A program made the position numbers and the translations under genes. The notes below the pieces were generated by a model. The model was not told the DNA's origin. It made no database searches and saw only the letters and a program-made list of their open reading frames with translations. DNA of 33,454 nt from Gemmatimonadota bacterium (GTDB taxonomy: Bacteria; Gemmatimonadota; Gemmatimonadetes; Longimicrobiales; Gaopeijiaceae). Positions 26,083 through 33,454 of this stretch are shown piece after piece; within the stretch, counting starts at the first letter, position 1, and each line of letters starts with the position of its first letter. The DNA lies in the NCBI GenBank assembly GCA_022826025.1, contig JAJDVR010000191.1, positions 1 to 33,454 of the forward strand, given 5' to 3'.

Positions 26083-27276
26083 ATGAGGAGACCTGAGCCG
26101 AGGCGGGCCGGACCCGCCTGCTCCGTAGCGGTGTCCATCATGGCGCTGGCTCTGATCGTCGCCTGTGTTGGCGATGACGAGGCGGCGCCGACCGGGCCTC
26201 CGGAGCCTCCCGTCCCCACGACCGTCAACATTTTGCCGGCTTCCGTGGACTTCTCGTCCTTCGGCGAGGCGCTCCAGCTGACCGCGGCCGTCCTCGACCA
26301 GAACAGCCAGGCGATGGCGGGGGCGCCGGTCAGCTGGACCGTCAGCGACAATTCGGTCGCGACCGTGAGCGCCGGCGGACTGGTCACGGCCGCCGGGAAC
26401 GGGAACGCCACCGTCACGGCCACATCCGGCAGCGCGGCCGGGACCGCCTCCGTCACCGTCGCGCAGCAGGCGGCGCGGGTAGACGTATCGCCGGATGCGC
26501 ACACGTTCTCCGCCCTCGGCGATTCCGTACAGCTCACGGCCGCGCCGTTCGACGCGAACGACAATGCCGTCGAAGACGCAACCATCACCTGGTCATCGGC
26601 GGACCACGCGGTCGCCACGGTCGATTCCAGCGGCCTCGTCACCGCGGCCGGCAACGGCTCCGCGAGCATCACCGCTCAAGCGGGCGCGGCCAGCGGGGCC
26701 GCCGCGGTCACCGTCTCGCAGGTGATCGTCGAGATGGATGTGGCGCCGGCCGCGATAACGCTCTTCTCGCTCGCCGATACCATCCGCCTGGCCGCGACCG
26801 GTGTCGACGCCAACGGCCACCCGGGCCTGACCCTGTCCGTCACCTGGATATCCCAGAACGACGCCGTCGTGACCGTCGATTCGACGGGGCTGGTCACCGC
26901 GGTGCGCACCGGCAGCACGGATGTGTTCGCGGCCGCCGGGGAACTGCTCGATTCCGCGGGCGTAACCGTCGCCCAGCTTGCGACGGAGGTGCGTGTCACC
27001 CCGCAGGTCGACACCCTGGCCCGGGTCGGTGACTCGGTCCGCCTGCGCGCCGTCGCGCTCGACGGGAACGGTTACCAGGTCGAGGACACCGACTATGTCT
27101 GGTCGACGTCCAACGCGGCCGCGGTGACGGTGGACAACAGTGGTCTCGTCACGGCCGTCGGGCGGGGAACCGGAACCATCCGGGCCCAGGCGACCCGGGC
27201 GGGTGCGAACTACGTCGGCACCGCGACCATCACGGTGCTCGGGTCAACGGCCGGGGGAAGCAGCGCGGGCTCTTGA
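26083..27276 (+). CDS. lipoprotein of four bacterial Ig-like (BIG2) repeats
   Basis: This 397-residue exported protein has a lipobox IVAC (C28), an acidic and then Pro-rich linker, and four consecutive Ig-like repeats of about 85 residues (roughly 45-127, 130-213, 214-299, 300-386). Each contains a variant of L-G-D-S-V-Q-L-T-A, a W-S/T-S pair, VATVDSSGLVTAVGNG and a closing strand ending VTV. Then it stops after a short Gly/Ser tail. Ig-like repeats of this kind usually present a catalytic or adhesive domain, but none follows here, so it is either a stalk acting alone or a protein that lost its head. GGAGAAGG before the ATG is a good ribosome site. It is a paralogue in N-terminal layout of the lipoprotein encoded at 7645-9417. 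Confidence 0.85.
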   Translation: MRRPEPRRAGPACSVAVSIMALALIVACVGDDEAAPTGPPEPPVPTTVNILPASVDFSSFGEALQLTAAVLDQNSQAMAGAPVSWTVSDNSVATVSAGGLVTAAGNGNATVTATSGSAAGTASVTVAQQAARVDVSPDAHTFSALGDSVQLTAAPFDANDNAVEDATITWSSADHAVATVDSSGLVTAAGNGSASITAQAGAASGAAAVTVSQVIVEMDVAPAAITLFSLADTIRLAATGVDANGHPGLTLSVTWISQNDAVVTVDSTGLVTAVRTGSTDVFAAAGELLDSAGVTVAQLATEVRVTPQVDTLARVGDSVRLRAVALDGNGYQVEDTDYVWSTSNAAAVTVDNSGLVTAVGRGTGTIRAQATRAGANYVGTATITVLGSTAGGSSAGS

Positions 27277-27353
27277 CAACCGCGCCCGCGCGCGCGAGCC
27301 CTTAGAGCCATCATGATACAAGTGAGCATACAGGATGTGATGTCGCTGGCGGC

Positions 27354-28955
27354 GTGCCCGGGGCGGCCGGCTTCCCGTTGACCCGCCAGGAGCTCCTCGA
27401 CCTGATCGCCGCCGGCGAGAGCCCCGAAGTCGAGTTCCAGCCTTCCCTCGGGCGAGACTTCGGCAGGGAGCTGTGTGCGTTCGCGAACGGAGACGGCGGA
27501 ACCATCCTGCTCGGGGTGTCCGGGTCCGGAGAGGTGGTGGGCGTCGGGAACCACGGCCGCACCCGCGTCAAGGTGCTCACCATGGCCCGGTCGGGAGACC
27601 CGCCGATCGTGGTGGAGGTCGAGACCGTGGGCGAAGTAATGCGGGTGACCGTCCCGCCCCAGAAGTACAAGCCCTACTCCATTGGATGGCGCGCCTTCGT
27701 GCGCGAGGGGAGCGGCAGCAGGCGGCTGACGAATGCGGAGATCAAGGATCTCTACTACGCCGTCGGGCGCGCTCACTTCGACAAGGAGCCCTGCGAGGCC
27801 TTTTCGATGGAGGCTCATCTCGAGGCGGACGTCTGGGAGGCGTTCATCGGTCGGGCGAAGATTCCGGAAGCCATGCACCCGATCCTGGCGCTTCGCAACC
27901 TCGGCCTCGTCGACAACGAAGACCGGATGACCTATGCCGGCGCGTGGCTGCTTGCCCGCGACATCCGGCAGTTCACGGAGAGCGCGCACGTATCCTGTGC
28001 TCTCTTTCGGGGGACCGAGGAAGCGGGAAGCCTCGAACGGCAGGACTTTCACGGCTCGCTCCCGGCGATCGCGGACGAAGTGCTGGAGTGGGTTCTGCGG
28101 AGAATCAATGTCCAGTTCTCGATCTGGCGCGAAGACGCCGAAGGCCGTCCCGAGCTGCCCGAGGCGGCCTTGCGCGAGGCGCTCGCGAACGCGATCACCC
28201 ACCGTGACTACCGTTCCCGAGACCACGTGCGCGTGCGCGTCTTCGAGGACCGCGTGGTTATCGCCAGTCCCGGAGGCCTCCCCGAAGGCATGAGCGAGGA
28301 CGATCTGGGAACCAGGAGCGTTCCCCGCAATCCGCTGCTCTACAACATGCTCGCCCGCATGGGCCTGGTCGGAGGAATCGGTTCCGGCATCCGGCGCATG
28401 AAGTCGCTTTGCCGGGAGTACGGGGTGCTGGAACCTCGCATCGAGGTTTCCGGAACCGGCGTGGCCATCAGCTTCAGGCGCCCGCCGGCCATCCAGTTCA
28501 ACCCCTCGGGCATTAACGACGACGACGTCGCGGCCATGCAGGCAAGCCTGTTTACCCCGCAGGATGCCGGGAAGGAAGGGCCTGAGAGACCTGCCGACGA
28601 GGTGAGCGATACCAGGTCCCGGCCGTTGCGACACAGGTACCACCCGGGTCTCACACGAGCCTGGGAGCGGAAGACCACGGTCCAGGTGAGGGAGGTGGTG
28701 CGAGTCCTGGATCGCGCTCGATCCCGCGTGGAGATTCTCCAGGGCCTCGGCCTCAGGAACCGAAGCAACCTGGTGGTCAACTACATGCGGCCGGCGCTCG
28801 ACGCCGGCCTCATCGAGATGACGATCCCCGAAAAGCCCACGAGCGGAAGGCAGAGGTATCGGCTCACTCCCCTGGGGCGTGAGTTGCGGCTGGTGCTGGA
28901 AGAGAGAGAGCGCGCCCGCAGCGCCGGCGGTTCCGGGCCCCGTGGCGCTGAATGA
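27354..28955 (+). CDS. AlbA_2/HATPase_c_4-type transcriptional regulator with C-terminal winged helix
   Basis: The 533-residue protein has an AlbA/Schlafen-like N-terminal domain (LLDLIAAGESPEVEFQPSL, LCAFANGDGGTILLGVSGSGEVVGV) at about residues 9-110. A middle region leads to the GHKL-like ATPase segment EAALREALANAITHRDY, FEDRVVIASPGGLPEG, RNPLLYNMLARMG and GGIGSGIRRM at about 265-345. A C-terminal winged helix of the kind found in Fic proteins follows (LGLRNRSNLVVNYMRPALDAGLIEMTIPEKP). Such proteins bind nucleic acid and are usually annotated as ATP-dependent transcriptional regulators; the target and physiological role are unknown. The GTG start at 27354 has no clear ribosome site. It shares the ATPase unit with the gene at the left window edge but has a different tail. 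Confidence 0.85.
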   Translation: MPGAAGFPLTRQELLDLIAAGESPEVEFQPSLGRDFGRELCAFANGDGGTILLGVSGSGEVVGVGNHGRTRVKVLTMARSGDPPIVVEVETVGEVMRVTVPPQKYKPYSIGWRAFVREGSGSRRLTNAEIKDLYYAVGRAHFDKEPCEAFSMEAHLEADVWEAFIGRAKIPEAMHPILALRNLGLVDNEDRMTYAGAWLLARDIRQFTESAHVSCALFRGTEEAGSLERQDFHGSLPAIADEVLEWVLRRINVQFSIWREDAEGRPELPEAALREALANAITHRDYRSRDHVRVRVFEDRVVIASPGGLPEGMSEDDLGTRSVPRNPLLYNMLARMGLVGGIGSGIRRMKSLCREYGVLEPRIEVSGTGVAISFRRPPAIQFNPSGINDDDVAAMQASLFTPQDAGKEGPERPADEVSDTRSRPLRHRYHPGLTRAWERKTTVQVREVVRVLDRARSRVEILQGLGLRNRSNLVVNYMRPALDAGLIEMTIPEKPTSGRQRYRLTPLGRELRLVLEERERARSAGGSGPRGAE

Positions 28956-28980
28956 CGAGAAATCCGCGACATTGACCATC

Positions 28981-30153
28981 ATGCTCATCGTCGCCGCCGT
29001 CACCCTGGCTGTCTGGGTGGCCATGACTCTCGTCACCCTCTACAGCTACCGGCACGTCTTCCGCCTCGAACGGATCGGAGACCCCCGCGACGGCGATCCG
29101 CCGCTGCCCCGGCTGTCGGTGGTGGTGGCGGCCCGGAACGAGGAACTGCGGGTGGAACGGGCGCTCGCGTCGCTGCTCGCCCTCGACTATCCCGACTACG
29201 AGGTCATCTTCGTCGATGACCGCTCCGAAGACCGCACCGGCGAGATCGCCGATCGGCTGAGCGCGGCAGACGACCGCCTCAGGGTGCTTCACGTCGACGA
29301 ATTGCCCGCGGGATGGTTCGGCAAGAACCACGCGTCCTGGCGCGGGGCGCTCGCGGCCAGAGGGGACGTGCTGCTCTTTACCGACGGGGACGTGGTGTTC
29401 GGGCGCGAGGCGGTGAGGCGGGGGGTGCGCCACCTCCTGAGAAACAGGTTGGACCATGTCGGCGTCCTGCCCGCGCTGGTGATGCGGAGTCCCATGCTGG
29501 AGGCTTGCGTGATCGTGTTCCACTGGGGCGCGCACGTCACGGCGCGGCTGTGGCAGGTTCGCGACCCCCGGAGCACGGCCTCCTTCGGCGTGGGCGCCTA
29601 CAACCTGTTCCGGGCGGACTCCTACCGTGCCATCGGGGGACACAGGCAGGTGGCGCTGCGGCCCGACGAGGACTATCAGCTGGGTCGACTGGTGAAGCTG
29701 ACCGGCCACCGCTCGGACTTCGTCCGGGCCGAATCCAGTGTACGGTGCGAGTGGTATCCATCCGTCCGGAGTCTGGTCCGGGGTACGGAAAAGAACCTCT
29801 TCGCGTTCAGGGACTACCGGATTGCGGCCGTCCTCGTGCAGACGGCCGGATTGCTGTGGACCGGAATCGCGCCCGTCGTGCTGGGCGTCGCGCTGGTTCC
29901 CGTGGACGCCGCGGCTGCTGCATTGTTCGCTGCTTCCGCGATGGTTGCCTGGGGACTTGCCGTATACGTCGCCGGAGTTTCGCGCTTCCGCTGGTGGAGC
30001 GGACTTGCGCTTCCGGTGGCCAGTGCCGTCATCGCCTGGAGTTGGTGGCGCTCTATGATCGTCACGCTCCGGGGACGCCTGGCCTGGGGCGGTCCCGCGG
30101 TTCCATTGTCGGAGTTGCGCGCGGCGCGCGTGCGGACGATGGACGAACGTTGA
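28981..30153 (+). CDS. Family 2 glycosyltransferase with membrane segments
   Basis: This 390-residue enzyme probably transfers a sugar from a nucleotide-sugar to a lipid or glycan acceptor at the inner membrane. One helix (residues 1-23) leads to the GT-A domain: S-V-V-V-A-A-R-N-E-E, E-V-I-F-V-D-D-R-S-E-D-R-T, the G-W-F-G-K-N-H-A segment, the metal-binding DGD (135-137) and the catalytic-type DED (229-231). Three or so C-terminal helices follow. The GWFGKNHA motif and membrane tail recall hopanoid- or carotenoid-associated GT2 enzymes (HpnB-like), but no hopanoid or carotenoid gene is nearby. The start could also be the GTG at 28942, which overlaps the previous gene. Confidence 0.85.
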   Translation: MLIVAAVTLAVWVAMTLVTLYSYRHVFRLERIGDPRDGDPPLPRLSVVVAARNEELRVERALASLLALDYPDYEVIFVDDRSEDRTGEIADRLSAADDRLRVLHVDELPAGWFGKNHASWRGALAARGDVLLFTDGDVVFGREAVRRGVRHLLRNRLDHVGVLPALVMRSPMLEACVIVFHWGAHVTARLWQVRDPRSTASFGVGAYNLFRADSYRAIGGHRQVALRPDEDYQLGRLVKLTGHRSDFVRAESSVRCEWYPSVRSLVRGTEKNLFAFRDYRIAAVLVQTAGLLWTGIAPVVLGVALVPVDAAAAALFAASAMVAWGLAVYVAGVSRFRWWSGLALPVASAVIAWSWWRSMIVTLRGRLAWGGPAVPLSELRAARVRTMDER

Positions 30154-30205
30154 AGTGCGTGAGTATGGTTGAGACACCGGTAATGATCAGCCAGGAGATA
30201 GTACA

Positions 30206-33200
30206 GTGTCGAAATACCTTGCCGTCGTGGTCGCGATCGGTTGCGCCGCCGGGACAGCTCCCGCCGCGGCCGGTGCACAGACCCCGTCCCCGGGCGAACC
30301 CCAGGGGACGATCCGGGTCACGATTTCGGAGGGCACCAACGTGGCCGTCGCGCTCTCGCCGGACGAGAGCACGCTTGCACTCGATCTGTTGGGCCGCATC
30401 TGGGTGATGCCCGCCGGCGGGGGAGCCGCAACGGCCCTCACCGACCCCGTGGGGGATGCGCGGCAGCCGGCATGGTCGCCGGACGGAAGCCGCATCGCCT
30501 TCCAGGCGTATTGGGACGGCAACTACCACATCTGGAGCGTGGGCGCGGACGGGACGGGGTTGCGCCAGCACACGCGCGGCCGATTCGACTACCGCGAGCC
30601 GCACTGGTCGCCGGACGGCGGCCGCCTCGCGTTTTCGTCGGACCGGGGCGGCAGCTACGACGTGTGGGTGATGGGGCTGGACGGCGGAGACCCCGAGCAG
30701 CTGACGGACTGGCCCGGCAGCGAATACGGACCCGCGTTCTCTCCGGATGGCGGAGAGGTCGCGTTCGCGGCGGATGGAGTTCGGTCCGGGATCTGGCTGA
30801 CCGGGGACGGGGGACCAGGGGTCCTGGCGGGAGACGCGGGGCCGCGAAGGATCGCGGAAGGGGACGGGGGCGAGTTGAACGCGCCTTCCTGGAGCGCGGA
30901 CGGTGGGACGCTTTCCTTTAACTCCGTAGGGGAAGGGCGGTCGCGCCTGTACGCCGTGGCGGTGAGTGGAGGAGAGCCGCGAACCCTTACCGGCGAAGAA
31001 GAGGATGTCTTTCCGTTCCGGGCATCCTGGACGGCGGCCGGGGACCTGTACCACACGGGGGACGGGCTGGTGCGGTGGCGCCGGGGCGACGGCAGCGGCC
31101 GGCGGGACGTGGCCTTCTCGGCAACGGTGGCTCTCGACCGAACCGGCTACCTGCGGCGGCCGCGGGACCTGCGGGCGCCCGGCCCGTTCCAGGTGCGCGG
31201 CATCGTATCGCCGGCGGTCTCGCCCGACGGGACGCAAGTGGCGTTCTCGGCGCTGGGCGATCTCTGGCTGCACACCATCGGCGGGGATGCGGAGCGCCTC
31301 ACCGACGACCCCTGGATCGAGGCCGATCCTGCCTGGTCGCCCGATGGCGGTCGTCTTGCGTTCGCCTCCGACCGGGACGGGTCGCTCGACCTGTACGTGC
31401 GCGACCTGGGGGTGGGGAGCGACCGCCGGGTGACCGAGGGAGCCGCCGCCACCATGCCGGCGTGGTCGCCGGACGGGAGCCGCATCGCCTTCGTGGGATC
31501 GGCGACCGGGACGGCGGTGCAGGTGGTCGACCTGGCGACCGGGGTAGTGGAGACCCTGCGCGCCGGGTTGAACGGGGCCGGGCGACCCTCCTGGTCACCC
31601 GATGGCACCTCCGTGCTGGTCTCCGCGCTCTCACCCTACTCGGGACGCTTCCGGGAGGGCGTGAACCGTGCGCTGGTGGTCCCCGCCCGCCCCCTCCGCA
31701 CCGCGGCCGCGATGCCCGGAGCGGCAGCGCTTCCTGTTCCGACCGCAGGGTCACGTGCGGCCACTCCTGTGGTGCCCCCCCGCCCCGTCCACCGCGGCCA
31801 TGGCCACACCCACGATCTGCCCGCCTGGGCGGGCGGGCACCCGGCGCCGGCCGCCCTGTTCACCACCATCTTCCAGACCGCCGACCGCTACCTCGACCTG
31901 CCCCTGCACGGATCGGTCGGCAGCCGCGCCAACGACGGCCCGGCGTGGTCGCCGGACGGCCGCCATGTCGCCTACATCTCCGACGGCGTGCTGTGGACGG
32001 TCGCCATGACCCCCGAGGGCGAGACCGCCGACCTCCCCCGCCGCCTCACCAACGAGGCCGCCGACGACCCCTCCTGGACCGGCGACTCGCGCTCCATTGT
32101 CTACCTGAGCGACAACCGCCTGCGCCGCGTCGATGCGCTCACCGGCGCCGCCGAGGACATCACGCCCACCCTCACCTGGACACGCTCGGCGCCTCCGGCC
32201 TCGGTGCTGGTGCGCGCCGGCGCCCTCTTCGACGGCCGCTCCGGGACGCTCCGCCGCGATGTGGACATCGTCATCGAGGACGGCGTCATCACCGAGGTGG
32301 CCGACCGCGACCCCGCGCGCACCGCCGACCGGGTCGTGGACGCCGCCGGGCAGGTGGTCATGCCCGGCCTGATCGAGATGCACACCCACGGCGGCCTCGC
32401 CGACGGGGAGGCCAAGGGCCGGCTCTGGCTCTCCTGGGGGGTGACCGCGACCCGCTGCCCCGCCTGCGACGGCTACGAGCTCACCGAAGCCAAGGAGGCC
32501 GGCGAGTCCGGCCAGCGCATCGCGCCGCGCATCTTCGGGACCGGCGGCACCATCGACGGCAGCCGCATCTACTACCCGAACGCGCCCGCCCTGGGCGCGA
32601 GCGCGCAGGTGGGGCTGCAGATGGGACGCGCCGCCACCCTCGGCCACGACATGATCAAGACCTACGTGCGCCTCTCGGACCCGACGCAGCGCCGGGCCAT
32701 CGCCGAGGCGCACGCCCTCGGCATTCCGGTCAGCTCGCACGAGCTCTATCCGGCGGTCGCCTACGGCGGCGACGGGGTGGAGCATGTGCGCGGCACCAGC
32801 CGGCGCGGCTACTCCACCAAGGTCTCCGAAACCAACGGCATCTACGCCGACGCGGTCGATCTGCTGGCAGCCTCGGGCATGACCCTCACGCCCACGGTCG
32901 GCATCTACGGCGGCTACGGCCTTCTCGCCGGCGAGACACCCGAGTTCTTCGACGACCCGCGCGTGGACGCCTTCTTTCCGGATGCCGCTGCCAGCGCGCC
33001 GATCCCTCCGGACCTGGAACTGGCGCGCCGCATGGTCGAACGCATGTCCTCCCTCCCTCGCCGCGTGCTCGAGGGCGGGGGCCGGGTCATCATGGGCACC
33101 GACTCGCCCATCATCCCGCGCGGCCTCAGCCTTCACGCGGAGATGGAGATCCTGGTCCGCTACGGGCGCATGCGTCCCGTCGACGTCCTGCGCGCCACCA

Positions 33201-33388
33201 CCTCGGAGTCGGGCGATGCCCTCGGGTACGAGAACCGCCTCGGCGTGGTCGCTCCCGGCGCATTCGCCGACCTGATCGTCCTCGACGAGAATCCCCTGCG
33301 CGACATCGCCGCGACCCGCTCGGTGCGCACGGTCATCCTGGGCGGAGCCGTGCATACCGTGGAGGAATTGCTTCAGCGGCCAGAATAG
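30206..33388 (+). CDS. secreted TolB-propeller/amidohydrolase fusion protein
   Basis: This 1060-residue protein has a signal peptide (residues 1-24, ending GAQ) and a PD40/TolB beta-propeller over about residues 40-670, with many W-S-P-D-G motifs. A metal-dependent amidohydrolase domain begins near VLVRAGALFDG. The amidohydrolase metal ligands are in place: H726-T-H728, K818 (MIKTY), H845, H860 and D966 (GTDSP), so the enzyme looks active. Such fusions are predicted to hydrolyse peptides or amidated compounds outside the cytoplasm; the substrate is not known. A His-rich segment (H529, 532, 534, 536) lies in a Pro-rich insert of the propeller. AGGAGAT eight bases before the GTG is a good ribosome site. 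Confidence 0.88.
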   Translation: MSKYLAVVVAIGCAAGTAPAAAGAQTPSPGEPQGTIRVTISEGTNVAVALSPDESTLALDLLGRIWVMPAGGGAATALTDPVGDARQPAWSPDGSRIAFQAYWDGNYHIWSVGADGTGLRQHTRGRFDYREPHWSPDGGRLAFSSDRGGSYDVWVMGLDGGDPEQLTDWPGSEYGPAFSPDGGEVAFAADGVRSGIWLTGDGGPGVLAGDAGPRRIAEGDGGELNAPSWSADGGTLSFNSVGEGRSRLYAVAVSGGEPRTLTGEEEDVFPFRASWTAAGDLYHTGDGLVRWRRGDGSGRRDVAFSATVALDRTGYLRRPRDLRAPGPFQVRGIVSPAVSPDGTQVAFSALGDLWLHTIGGDAERLTDDPWIEADPAWSPDGGRLAFASDRDGSLDLYVRDLGVGSDRRVTEGAAATMPAWSPDGSRIAFVGSATGTAVQVVDLATGVVETLRAGLNGAGRPSWSPDGTSVLVSALSPYSGRFREGVNRALVVPARPLRTAAAMPGAAALPVPTAGSRAATPVVPPRPVHRGHGHTHDLPAWAGGHPAPAALFTTIFQTADRYLDLPLHGSVGSRANDGPAWSPDGRHVAYISDGVLWTVAMTPEGETADLPRRLTNEAADDPSWTGDSRSIVYLSDNRLRRVDALTGAAEDITPTLTWTRSAPPASVLVRAGALFDGRSGTLRRDVDIVIEDGVITEVADRDPARTADRVVDAAGQVVMPGLIEMHTHGGLADGEAKGRLWLSWGVTATRCPACDGYELTEAKEAGESGQRIAPRIFGTGGTIDGSRIYYPNAPALGASAQVGLQMGRAATLGHDMIKTYVRLSDPTQRRAIAEAHALGIPVSSHELYPAVAYGGDGVEHVRGTSRRGYSTKVSETNGIYADAVDLLAASGMTLTPTVGIYGGYGLLAGETPEFFDDPRVDAFFPDAAASAPIPPDLELARRMVERMSSLPRRVLEGGGRVIMGTDSPIIPRGLSLHAEMEILVRYGRMRPVDVLRATTSESGDALGYENRLGVVAPGAFADLIVLDENPLRDIAATRSVRTVILGGAVHTVEELLQRPE

Positions 33389-33400
33389 CGTGAGTCCCCG

Positions 33401-33442
33401 TAACCTTGCAAATCAAAAATATATTTGTATTTAACAAGGTTA
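33401..33442. promoter_or_regulatory. AT-rich inverted repeat, possible promoter/operator
   Basis: TAACCTTG (33401-33408) and CAAGGTTA (33435-33442) are perfect 8-bp arms around 26 bases of which only three are G or C. Inside is the palindrome AAATATATTT (33417-33426). An ATG (33442-33444) starts at the last base of the right arm. It may be the control region of the next gene, an att-like site or a mobile-element border; the window ends too soon to tell. Confidence 0.5.
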
Positions 33443-33454
33443 TGATCGGGGGCA

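Noticed and set aside
27273-27278. TTGACA at the end of the Ig-repeat gene as promoter of the AlbA/ATPase regulator
   Set aside because: No -10-like sequence occurs at a workable distance downstream.
27287-27296. Alternating CG run as a Z-DNA or regulatory element
   Set aside because: Five CG units in a very GC-rich genome are expected by chance and nothing else supports a function.

Overview
The window is GC-rich, densely packed bacterial chromosome. A SusC/SusD outer-membrane pair, lipoproteins built on bacterial Ig-like (BIG2) repeats, several TolB-type propeller hydrolases, a monofunctional biotin ligase, a type III pantothenate kinase and a secD-secF pair together suggest a Gemmatimonadota-like or related FCB-group organism. 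This is inference from gene content; there is no rRNA or other phylogenetic marker strong enough to settle it. No tRNA, rRNA, CRISPR array, insertion sequence or prophage was seen.

Left part (1-12500) is a patchwork of accessory genes. It holds the 3' part of an ATPase-domain regulator with an unusual C-terminal fusion, a DHA2-type MFS exporter, a VapBC toxin-antitoxin pair with a palindromic operator, a SprT-like metalloprotein divergent from a PQQ-dependent dehydrogenase lipoprotein, and a stand-alone murB. These are followed by a DCC-family thiol protein, a BIG2/metalloprotease lipoprotein whose reading frame runs antisense through the whole DCC gene, an S9-type peptidase that seems to have lost two of its three catalytic residues, and a decayed MNT/HEPN pair whose HEPN half is cut to 56 residues.

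Middle part (12500-26000) is core-like. A SusC/SusD nutrient-uptake pair is followed by an intergenic region rich in inverted repeats. Then comes a tight co-directional cluster: secD-secF-tatD-mutL-miaA-uppP-birA-coaX. From tatD to birA the genes overlap by 4-14 bases, which suggests one transcript with translational coupling. The products serve protein export, DNA repair, tRNA modification, cell-wall lipid recycling and cofactor metabolism.

Right part (26000-33454) holds a lipoprotein made only of four Ig-like repeats, a second AlbA/ATPase-type regulator, a family 2 glycosyltransferase with membrane segments, and a large secreted TolB-propeller/amidohydrolase fusion. The last 55 bases are abruptly AT-rich and contain a long-armed inverted repeat ending at a possible new start codon.

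No complete new defence or mobile system is visible. The most unusual signals are the ATPase fusion at the left edge, the fully embedded antisense gene at 7666-8070, the catalytically degenerate S9 peptidase, the broken HEPN/MNT module and the AT-rich palindrome at the right edge.
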